Source: an uncultured Bacteroidia bacterium
GTDB taxonomy: Bacteria > Bacteroidota > Bacteroidia > Bacteroidales > F082
DNA: 64,000 nt
NCBI GenBank assembly: GCA_902801465.1
Contig: CADCIH010000019.1
Span: 1-64,000, forward strand
Direction: 5' to 3'
The number at the start of each line of letters is the position of its first letter. Position 1 is the first letter of the stretch. Of the stretch, positions 18,034-25,184 are shown piece by piece. Both the position numbers and the translations under genes were made by a program. Under the pieces are notes generated by a model, which was not told where the DNA came from, searched no databases, and saw only the letters and a program-made list of their open reading frames with translations.

Positions 18034-18612
18034 AATGTTCATGGCAATGACCGCGCACGCCTCGGCGTCGTCAAGGGCGTTATGGTGGTTCTTCATCTCA
18101 TAGCCGAAATATTTGGCCACCGTATGAAGTTTGTGGTTCTCAAGGTCAGGGAGGTATTTCTGGGAGCCCTCGTTGGTGCAATAGAACTTATAATCAGGAT
18201 AGGGCATCTTGTAAAGCTCATGCAAGGCCCGGAGCACATGTTGGTCGAACAGCATGCCGTGGGCAACAAAAGGAAGTCCCTCGACCTTGTCAACGACCTG
18301 ATTCCACAAGGCCGGGAACCGCGGGGCGTTCTCTGTATCGGCCTTCTTGATGCCGTGTACCTTGGAGTTGTACCAGTCGTAATGGTTCGGAACAGGTTTC
18401 ATCAAACCGTAGTATCGCTCCACGATCTCATTGTTGCGTACAATCACCAGGCCCATGCTGCACGCACTGGTGAAGGCCGCATTGGCAGCCTCGAAGTCGA
18501 TGGCCACAAAGTCGTCGAGATGCCCCTCGGGAAGATATACCGGCTTCTCCTTGGGCTTCGCTTCCCTCTTTCGCCAACGGCGTTTCGGCTTGTCCTGCTT
18601 CAGTTCCGTCAT
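18028..18612 (-). CDS. DnaQ-like 3'-5' exonuclease (DEDDh)
   Basis: 194 residues. Exonuclease motif I DFVAIDFEAAN (Asp/Glu pair), motif II region HGMLFDQHVL and motif III HNALDDAEACAV give the DEDDh set of metal-binding and catalytic residues. The N-terminal ~30 residues are very basic (KQDKPKRRWRKREAKPKEK), a likely nucleic-acid contact. It may be a proofreading-type or RNase T/exonuclease X-like enzyme; the natural substrate cannot be told. Single gene with its own TATTTTTG box upstream, divergent from the nucleoside hydrolase pair. Confidence 0.87.
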   Translation of the reverse strand: MTELKQDKPKRRWRKREAKPKEKPVYLPEGHLDDFVAIDFEAANAAFTSACSMGLVIVRNNEIVERYYGLMKPVPNHYDWYNSKVHGIKKADTENAPRFPALWNQVVDKVEGLPFVAHGMLFDQHVLRALHELYKMPYPDYKFYCTNEGSQKYLPDLENHKLHTVAKYFGYEMKNHHNALDDAEACAVIAMNIF

Positions 18613-18633
18613 CTCAAATTATTTTTCAGTGCG

Positions 18634-18641
18634 CAAAAATA
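18634..18641 (-). promoter_or_regulatory. -7 promoter box for the DnaQ-like exonuclease
   Basis: TATTTTTG (minus), 22 nt upstream of the ATG at 18612, back-to-back with the plus box at 18674. Confidence 0.6.
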
Positions 18642-18673
18642 CGGTTTTTCCTTGCCGTTTCTAAAAAAAATCA

Positions 18674-18681
18674 TATCTTTG
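18674..18681 (+). promoter_or_regulatory. -7 promoter box for the first nucleoside hydrolase
   Basis: TATCTTTG (plus), 26 nt before the ATG at 18707; a standard Bacteroidetes arrangement. Confidence 0.65.
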
Positions 18682-18706
18682 TCAGTTCACTAAATCATTT
18701 TTCATT

Positions 18707-20068
18707 ATGAAAAAAACAGGAATTTTACTCTCATTGCTTTTTTTAGTTTCTTTTGGCTTTTCACAAGAGAGACTCACCGACAAGGAATTGGTTAACGTCA
18801 TCTATGCCATGGGGCAGATGTATCCCGACGGTTTCACTCTCGACCTGAACACCATGCGTCAGCCTACTGAAGGCCTATATGTGTCGTATAAAGCCACTCA
18901 GAACAGTTTCGACCGCAAGAGCCTCCCCGCCGTCATCAAGCATGCTCACGAGCACCAAAACCTCGTCGGCGGCTGGTACAATCCTGAAGAAGACAGGTAT
19001 TATTTCGACAGCAACCGCTACTTCCCTGAAGACAGCCTGGCAGCCGCCGTGGAGTTTGCACGCGCCAACGACCAACACACGGTGTATGTGGCATCCAAGG
19101 ACATCAACATCTGGTCGAACTATGAACAAAGAGACATCCGCATCATCCTCGACTGCGACATGGGCAGTTCCACCGACGACCTCTTCGCTCTGATGATGCT
19201 CTATCGTTATATGGACATGAAGCGCTGCAACCTGTTGGGCGTGATCGTCGACCGCATGGGCAAAGCCAACGCCGACGTGGTCGATGTGATGAACAACTTC
19301 TACGGCTATCCCGACATCCCCATCGGACTGGAGACCCAAGGCGTGAAGACCCCGCACGTGTTCATTACCTATCATAACGCCCCCTACGCCCGCACCACCG
19401 AGGCTGAACCGATGTTCAAACGCAGCGTCGGCGACGACGGCACCTATATGGAGGCCTACAAACTCTACCGCAAGCTCCTCAGCGAACAACCCGACCACTC
19501 CGTGACTATCGCCTCCATCGGCTTCGTGACCTCTTTGGCCCGCCTGCTGGAGTCAGGACCCGATGAATACTCACCCCTCAACGGCGTGGAGCTGGTCCGT
19601 GCCAAAGTCAAGGAGATCTACGCCATGGGCGGCGTGTTCGGCGAAGCCGTGGAGCCCGACTACAACTTCAAGGCGGCCATCGACTTCTCCCTGAAGTTCT
19701 TCGAGCTGCTTCCCAAAGAAGTCGACATCCTCTTCTCCCCCGGCGAAGTGGGCGACCCGCTCGACTACCGTCCCGAGACCGTCATCGCCGACATGAACTG
19801 GACCGACGTCCACCCCATCAAGTGGATCTATCAGTTCCTCAACTGCGACACCGGCCAAAAGATGTGGGACCCCCAAGCAGTGCTCCATGCCGTTGAAGGT
19901 GACGACTTCTACAAACTCTCCGAACGCGGTTGGGTGACCCTCACACCTCGTGGCGAGACCATCTTCACCCCCGACCCCAAAGGCAACGCCCGCTACCAAT
20001 ATCCCGGAGATGCCGTATGGTGCGACATGGTTCTCAAATACATTAGATTGATGGCAATTCAGCATTAA
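18707..20068 (+). CDS. Secreted nucleoside hydrolase-like protein with extra N-terminal domain (copy 1)
   Basis: 453 residues with signal peptide (MKKTGILLSLLFLVSFGFSQ). Residues ~22-135 form a domain (GFTLDLNTMRQPTEGLYVSY, NLVGGWYN, FARANDQHTVY) whose pattern recalls domains I know from large phage and toxin polyvalent proteins rather than from nucleosidases. From residue ~145 the nucleoside hydrolase fold begins with the calcium-binding DxDMG..(x)DD motif (Asp149, Asp151, Asp157, Asp158) and continues with GGVFGE and the C-terminal region. Expected role: periplasmic or secreted cleavage of nucleosides to base and ribose. A close paralogue follows 22 nt later. The aspartate often found two residues before the DD pair is Ser155 here. 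Confidence 0.8.
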   Translation: MKKTGILLSLLFLVSFGFSQERLTDKELVNVIYAMGQMYPDGFTLDLNTMRQPTEGLYVSYKATQNSFDRKSLPAVIKHAHEHQNLVGGWYNPEEDRYYFDSNRYFPEDSLAAAVEFARANDQHTVYVASKDINIWSNYEQRDIRIILDCDMGSSTDDLFALMMLYRYMDMKRCNLLGVIVDRMGKANADVVDVMNNFYGYPDIPIGLETQGVKTPHVFITYHNAPYARTTEAEPMFKRSVGDDGTYMEAYKLYRKLLSEQPDHSVTIASIGFVTSLARLLESGPDEYSPLNGVELVRAKVKEIYAMGGVFGEAVEPDYNFKAAIDFSLKFFELLPKEVDILFSPGEVGDPLDYRPETVIADMNWTDVHPIKWIYQFLNCDTGQKMWDPQAVLHAVEGDDFYKLSERGWVTLTPRGETIFTPDPKGNARYQYPGDAVWCDMVLKYIRLMAIQH

Positions 20069-20090
20069 AGAAGATAGAAGTTAGAAAATT

Positions 20091-21476
20091 ATGAAACGCT
20101 TTATCCTATTTATCCTTCTTGCTGGGTTGGCAGTCCAATCGGGTTTTGCGCAAAAACCCGAGGGAAAGAAGCTCCAAATCTCCGATAAGAAGTTGGCCGA
20201 TGTCATCTATGTCATGGGCGAAATTCATCCCGAAGGCTTCACCTTGGACCTAAACACGATGCAACTGCCCCTTGAGGGACTGATAGTCTCTTACAAGGAA
20301 ACCCAAAACAGCTTCAGCCGCAAGAGCATCCGTAAGGTGATCAAGCACGCCCGTGAACATGATAACCTGGTGGGTGGGTGGTATAATCCCGAGGAGGGCG
20401 ACTATTACTTCGACAGCAACCGCTCATTCCCCGAGGACAGCCTCGCCGCGGCCCTCGCCTTCGCCCGCAAGAACGGCCAACACACCGTTTATTCCTGCGC
20501 CAAAGGCATCAACGTGAAGTCGAACTACGAACAACATGACATCCGCATCATCTACGACTGCGACATGGGCAGCTCCACCGACGACCTCTTCGCACTGATG
20601 ATGCTGTACCGCTACATGGACATGAAACGCTGCACCCTGCTCGGCGTGGTTGTCGACCGCATGAACCGCGCTAACGCCGACGCCGTGGACGTGATGAACA
20701 ACTACTACGGCTATCCCAACATCCCCATCGGCCTTGAACAGACTGGTGTGAAGGCCCCCCGTGTCTTCATCCCCTACCACAACATGGCCTACGCGCGCGA
20801 CATCGATGCTAACCTCCTGTTCAAACGCACCGTGGGCGACAACGGAACCTACTTGGATGGTTACAAGCTCTACCGCAAACTGCTCGCCGAACAACCCGAC
20901 AAGTCGGTGACGGTGGTCTCCGTGGGTTTCGTCACCTGCCTGTCACGCCTCCTGCAATCGGGACCCGACGAGTTCTCACCCCTGAACGGCGTCGACCTGG
21001 TAGAACAAAAAGTCAAGAACATCTACATGATGGGCGGCGTGTTCGGCGACTCGTTCGAACACGACTACAACTTCACTGCGGCCATCGACTTCTCTCTCAA
21101 GTTCTTCGAACTGCTACCTAAAGACATCGAACTCGTTTTCTCCCCAGGCGAAGTGGGAGACCCGCTCTACTACTCAGCCGAACAGATCATCAACGACCTC
21201 AGCTGGACCGACGTCCACCCCATCAAGTGGATTTACCAGTATCTTGTGGAGGACAAGTTCCAAAAGATGTGGGACCCCCTGGCAGTGATCAACGCCGTGG
21301 AAGGCGACGAGGCTATCTACCAAATCTCGGAACGCGGATGGGTCACCCTCACCCCCACCGGCGAGACCATCTTCACCCCCGACCCGAAAGGCAACGCGCG
21401 TTACCAACTCCCAGGAGACTCGAGTTGGTGCGAGACATTGCTTAAATACATCAGATTGATGGCAATTCAGCATTAG
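20091..21476 (+). CDS. Secreted nucleoside hydrolase-like protein with extra N-terminal domain (copy 2)
   Basis: 461 residues, signal peptide MKRFILFILLAGLAVQSGFAQ. It is collinear with copy 1 over its whole length, with long identical stretches around DCDMGSSTDDLFALMMLYRY and an identical C-terminus (YIRLMAIQH), so the pair arose by tandem duplication. It carries the same N-terminal domain and metal-binding aspartates. The main differences are in residues 195-260, near the expected substrate pocket, which hints at divergent specificity. Co-transcribed with copy 1. A short-unit AGATAA array follows its stop. Confidence 0.8.
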   Translation: MKRFILFILLAGLAVQSGFAQKPEGKKLQISDKKLADVIYVMGEIHPEGFTLDLNTMQLPLEGLIVSYKETQNSFSRKSIRKVIKHAREHDNLVGGWYNPEEGDYYFDSNRSFPEDSLAAALAFARKNGQHTVYSCAKGINVKSNYEQHDIRIIYDCDMGSSTDDLFALMMLYRYMDMKRCTLLGVVVDRMNRANADAVDVMNNYYGYPNIPIGLEQTGVKAPRVFIPYHNMAYARDIDANLLFKRTVGDNGTYLDGYKLYRKLLAEQPDKSVTVVSVGFVTCLSRLLQSGPDEFSPLNGVDLVEQKVKNIYMMGGVFGDSFEHDYNFTAAIDFSLKFFELLPKDIELVFSPGEVGDPLYYSAEQIINDLSWTDVHPIKWIYQYLVEDKFQKMWDPLAVINAVEGDEAIYQISERGWVTLTPTGETIFTPDPKGNARYQLPGDSSWCETLLKYIRLMAIQH

Positions 21477-21510
21477 ATAAAAGATAAGAGATAAAAGATA
21501 AAAGTTAGAA
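21475..21510 (+). repeat. AGATAA short-unit array
   Basis: Tandem AGATAAAAG/AGATAAGAG units immediately after the stop of nucleoside hydrolase copy 2, ending near a GTTAGAA tail. Similar arrays lie at 39103-39142 and 52339-52361. Confidence 0.6.
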
Positions 21511-21559
21511 AAATACAAAAAACAGCAACAAATAATTTAATTAATCATTCATTAAAACT

Positions 21560-22099
21560 ATGGAATTAAAAGGTTCAAAAACTGAAGCCAATTTGATGGC
21601 TGCTTTCGCAGGCGAGTCACAAGCCCGCAACAAGTACACCTATTACGCCTCCAAGGCCCGCAAGGAAGGTTACAACCAAATTGCCGACCTCTTCGAGGAG
21701 ACCGCACGCAACGAGATGGAACACGCCAAGATCTGGTTCAAGCTGCTCCACGACGGTGAGGTGCCGGATACCGCCACCAACCTGAAAGACGCTGCCGCAG
21801 GCGAGAACTACGAATGGACCGACATGTACGCCGGCATGGCCAAGACCGCCCGTGAGGAAGGTTTCACCAAGATCGCTGTGCTGTTTGAACTCGTCGGCAA
21901 AATCGAGAAGGAACACGAGGCACGCTACCTCAAACTCCTCAAGAACATCGAAGACGGCATCGTGTTCTCACGCGACGGCGACATGGTATGGCAGTGCTCC
22001 AACTGCGGCCACATCGTCATCGGCAAGAAAGCCCCCCAGATGTGCCCCGTGTGCAATCACCCACAGTCCTATTTCCAAATCAAGGCTGAGAACTTTTAA
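21560..22099 (+). CDS. rbr: Rubrerythrin
   Basis: 179 residues, normal length. The ferritin-like diiron domain has the ligand-bearing helices ([46 protein letters not shown]), and a C-terminal rubredoxin domain has CSNCGHIV and CPVCNHP. It reduces hydrogen peroxide to water in anaerobes, taking electrons from rubredoxin. First of three oxygen-stress genes (rubrerythrin, rubredoxin, flavin reductase-rubredoxin-flavodiiron fusion). No TAnnTTTG box was recognised in the 83-bp gap upstream, so it may share the nucleoside hydrolase transcript or use another promoter type. Confidence 0.96.
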   Translation: MELKGSKTEANLMAAFAGESQARNKYTYYASKARKEGYNQIADLFEETARNEMEHAKIWFKLLHDGEVPDTATNLKDAAAGENYEWTDMYAGMAKTAREEGFTKIAVLFELVGKIEKEHEARYLKLLKNIEDGIVFSRDGDMVWQCSNCGHIVIGKKAPQMCPVCNHPQSYFQIKAENF

Positions 22100-22128
22100 T
22101 TTAAATTAATAATTTAGAATTTAGAGAT

Positions 22129-22290
22129 ATGAAAAAGTACGTTTGCGACGCTTGCGGGTATGTCTACGACCCGGAAGTCGGCGATCCCGATGGTGGCATC
22201 GCCCCTGGAACTCCTTTTGAAGCAATCCCTGACAGCTGGCACTGCCCGCTTTGCGGCATCGGCAAGGACAGCTTCTCCGTGATGGAATAA
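22129..22290 (+). CDS. Rubredoxin
   Basis: 53 residues. The two knuckles CDACGYVYD and CPLCGIG hold the single Fe(SCys)4 site, and [18 protein letters not shown] is the standard rubredoxin linker. It carries electrons at low potential to rubrerythrin and the flavodiiron protein. It starts 29 nt after rubrerythrin; its TAA overlaps the ATG of the next gene by one base (TAATG), so the two are translationally coupled. A complete, ordinary rubredoxin despite its small size. Confidence 0.95.
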   Translation: MKKYVCDACGYVYDPEVGDPDGGIAPGTPFEAIPDSWHCPLCGIGKDSFSVME

Positions 22291-24131
22291 TGGACACCAG
22301 TGCATTATTCAACATTGGTTATGGACTTTATGTCCTGACCACCCGTCACAACGACATCGACAACGGCTGCATCGTGAACACGGTGACGCAGGTCACCAGC
22401 AACCCCTTGCAGATCGCTGTCACCGTCAACAAAGGCAACTACACGCACGAGCTCATCATGAACTCGTGCGTGTTCAACGTCTCGATACTGACCACCGAGA
22501 CTCCGATGTTCGTCTTCGAACATTTCGGCTTCCAGTCGGGACGCAAGGTGAACAAATTCGCCAACTGCGAAGCCGAGCACCGCGCCGTCAACGGAGTCCT
22601 CTATATCCCGAAATACACCAATGCATTTTTGGCATGTAAAGTCAACAATAGTATAGACTTTGAAACACATACCATGTTCATCGCCGATGTGCTCGACGCC
22701 CAAGTGCTCTCCGACAAGCCTTCGGTGACTTACGATTATTACCAAAACCACATCAAGCCCAAGCCCCAGACCCCAAAGCCCAGCAACGGAAAGCGCCGCT
22801 GGGAATGCAAGGTGTGCGGCTACATTTATGAAGGCGATTTTCTACCCGACGACATCGAATGTCCCTTGTGCAAACACGGCAAGGAGGAGTTTGTGGAGAT
22901 ATTCGACGCTGAGACTCCGAAACAAAGTCCAATAACAATTAACATGAATCAAATCAAACTTACCGACAATATTTTCTATGTCGGCGTCAACGACCGCCGC
23001 ACCGAGCTTTTTGAAAACCACATGGAACTGCCTAATGGCGTTTCCTACAACTCCTACCTCATCGTCGATGAGAAGGTGGCCTTGATCGACCCTATCGAGG
23101 CTGGCTTTATCGAGGAGTATCTCTTCAAGGTGAAGTCGGTGCTGCAAGGCCGCAAGGTCGATTACCTTATTATTAATCACGACGAGCCCGACCACAGCAG
23201 TAGTATTGCGGCCGTGCTTCGTGAATGGCCTGAAGCTCAGGTGGTGGGCAATGCCAAGACCTTCGCCCCTCTTGAGGCCTTCTATGGTCCCATCGAGAAC
23301 AAGAAAGTAGTGGCTGAAGGCGAGACCCTTGGTCTCGGCACCCATACCCTACAATTCTTCATGGTGCCCATGGTTCACTGGCCAGAGTCGATGGTGACTT
23401 ACGAGCAAGCCAACGGCATCGTGTTCAGCAATGATGCCTTCGGCGGCTTCAGCGCCCTGAACGGCGGCATCTTCGACGACCAAGTAAACCTCGCTTTCTA
23501 TGAAGACGACATGCGCCGCTATTATGCCAACATCGTCGGCAAGATGGCGATGCAGGCCCTTAAAGCCATTGAGAAGCTCGGCGGACTGACAATCAAAATG
23601 ATCGCCCCCTCACACGGCCTGGTGTGGCGTTCCAACCCTGCCTGGGTCATCGGCAAATACACCCAATGGAGCAAGCACGAAGGCGAAGAAGGCGTCGTCA
23701 TCGTCTACGGCTCGATGCACGGCAACACCGGCGTGATGGCCGACATCGTGGCCCGTGGCGCCGCCGAGGCTGGTATCAAGGAGGTGAAGGTGTATGACGT
23801 GGCCAAGACCGAGATCTCGTTCATCATGAGCGACATCTGGAAGTACAAAGGCGTCATCATCGGAGCCTGCGCCCACTATGCCAACATGTTCCCCAACATG
23901 AACCTCTTGACCCACGAGATCAACGAGTTCAAGCCGAAAAGCAAGTGCTTTGGCATCTTCGGCGGCATGAGTTGGAGCGGTGGCGGCGTCAAGACCCTCG
24001 CCAAATATGCCGAGGAAGGCCAATGGAACCTCGTCGCCGAAAACGTCGAGGTGAAAGGCGCTCCCATCCGCGAGGAAGACTGGGATAAGCTTTACAACTT
24101 AGGAAAAACTGTTGCCGAGGCTATTCTCTAA
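22290..24131 (+). CDS. Flavin reductase-rubredoxin-flavodiiron protein triple fusion
   Basis: 613 residues from the ATG overlapping the rubredoxin stop. Residues 1-150 are a flavin reductase-like split-barrel domain, ~170-205 a rubredoxin (CKVCG, CPLCK: Cys173, 176, 191, 194), and ~220-613 an A-type flavoprotein. The last has diiron ligands in HDEPDH (297-302), His363 (MVHWPES), Asp382 (SNDAFGG) and the later PSHGLVW, then a flavodoxin FMN domain (VIVYGSMHGNTG). Such enzymes reduce O2 or NO to water or N2O; the fused flavin reductase and rubredoxin would pass NAD(P)H electrons internally. All diiron ligands are present, so it is probably active. Confidence 0.93.
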   Translation: MDTSALFNIGYGLYVLTTRHNDIDNGCIVNTVTQVTSNPLQIAVTVNKGNYTHELIMNSCVFNVSILTTETPMFVFEHFGFQSGRKVNKFANCEAEHRAVNGVLYIPKYTNAFLACKVNNSIDFETHTMFIADVLDAQVLSDKPSVTYDYYQNHIKPKPQTPKPSNGKRRWECKVCGYIYEGDFLPDDIECPLCKHGKEEFVEIFDAETPKQSPITINMNQIKLTDNIFYVGVNDRRTELFENHMELPNGVSYNSYLIVDEKVALIDPIEAGFIEEYLFKVKSVLQGRKVDYLIINHDEPDHSSSIAAVLREWPEAQVVGNAKTFAPLEAFYGPIENKKVVAEGETLGLGTHTLQFFMVPMVHWPESMVTYEQANGIVFSNDAFGGFSALNGGIFDDQVNLAFYEDDMRRYYANIVGKMAMQALKAIEKLGGLTIKMIAPSHGLVWRSNPAWVIGKYTQWSKHEGEEGVVIVYGSMHGNTGVMADIVARGAAEAGIKEVKVYDVAKTEISFIMSDIWKYKGVIIGACAHYANMFPNMNLLTHEINEFKPKSKCFGIFGGMSWSGGGVKTLAKYAEEGQWNLVAENVEVKGAPIREEDWDKLYNLGKTVAEAIL

Positions 24132-25184
24132 CTCTAAGGAGTCAACGGCAGGCAACTCAAGAGCTTCGATCCACTCTTGATGCAATTGTGGCGCTGGCAT
24201 CCCCATGTTGATAAAAACACTGTCAGTAGAGCACTGGAAGGCATTCTGCAAGAACCTCTTGACAGTGTTTTTTCCTTTGTATTCCTCCATGAAATTGAAG
24301 AACGACTCTCCCGCCCAGTAGGAGGCCTCCATGGTGAATTCTCCATTGAGGTCACAGTTGGTACTGATGAAATTGATGGAGTCGGAGGCTCTGACCTGAT
24401 GCCCGTTGTGCCTGCGGCAGAAGTACTCGGCGATGCCCTCACTGATCCAAAGATAGTGGTGAACGTCATTATTATAGTTCAAGGCAGTGAAGAACACGTA
24501 GTGGTTCATTTCATGCTGGAGCACCTTGACAAATCCATTGATATGGTCGCTTGGGACCTCAAAAACATCAGGGCTAAGTACGATGCCACGTGTCAAGCAG
24601 CCCAAGGGGCCGACTTGGATGATGGTGACGCCTGCCACGTTGGTGATATCGTAGTTGGGCTGTTCCAGCAGTTGGCAAGTGGTTTCCTTGTATTTGCCCG
24701 AGGTACTGGGAAGATAGAGGGCAAGACGACGTCCATTCACGGTGGAAGGATAGAAATACACCCCAAAGAGTTCCTTCAGCGGTTCGATGGTTTCCTGGGC
24801 CACACGCAACACATCTAAGGCATGACCTTGCCACAGAGCGTCTTCATCGAACTCATAATACACGATAAAATTCGCGTTTTCAACTTGTTGCCAGCCACTC
24901 CGAACCTGGCCCTGATCTTTGTCCAAAGGGTTCAGTGTATGCTTATCTTGACCCAAGTCGGTGTTATTGTCCCAGTCGAAAGGTCCGACATCAGAAACAG
25001 TGATTCCTTGGTCTCGGTTGTTACGGTCGAGGCTTCGAAGGTATTCCTTGGTGACATCAGGGATGTTGGCATACTTCAGCGGTGGACGGTGCAATCCAAT
25101 GTCGTAGACCTTTCCCACCACCAATGCGATGACAAGGAACAAGAGGGCTATTGTTAGTAATGTCGTTCCGTATTTGCTTCTCAT
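24099..25184 (-). CDS. Membrane-anchored HExxH metallopeptidase (MA clan)
   Basis: 361 residues. An N-terminal membrane anchor (residues ~8-25) is followed by an extracytoplasmic body with the zinc motif HEMNH (His224, Glu225, His228) and WISEGIAEYF, which supplies the third ligand (Glu249 or Glu253), as in gluzincins. No close named family recognised. Last gene of the tubulin-like operon: its ATG overlaps the stop of the 982-residue gene by 4 nt. Its 3' end overlaps the convergent flavodiiron gene by 33 nt. Likely role: proteolysis in the periplasm as part of the operon's machine. Confidence 0.72.
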   Translation of the reverse strand: MRSKYGTTLLTIALLFLVIALVVGKVYDIGLHRPPLKYANIPDVTKEYLRSLDRNNRDQGITVSDVGPFDWDNNTDLGQDKHTLNPLDKDQGQVRSGWQQVENANFIVYYEFDEDALWQGHALDVLRVAQETIEPLKELFGVYFYPSTVNGRRLALYLPSTSGKYKETTCQLLEQPNYDITNVAGVTIIQVGPLGCLTRGIVLSPDVFEVPSDHINGFVKVLQHEMNHYVFFTALNYNNDVHHYLWISEGIAEYFCRRHNGHQVRASDSINFISTNCDLNGEFTMEASYWAGESFFNFMEEYKGKNTVKRFLQNAFQCSTDSVFINMGMPAPQLHQEWIEALELPAVDSLELENSLGNSFS

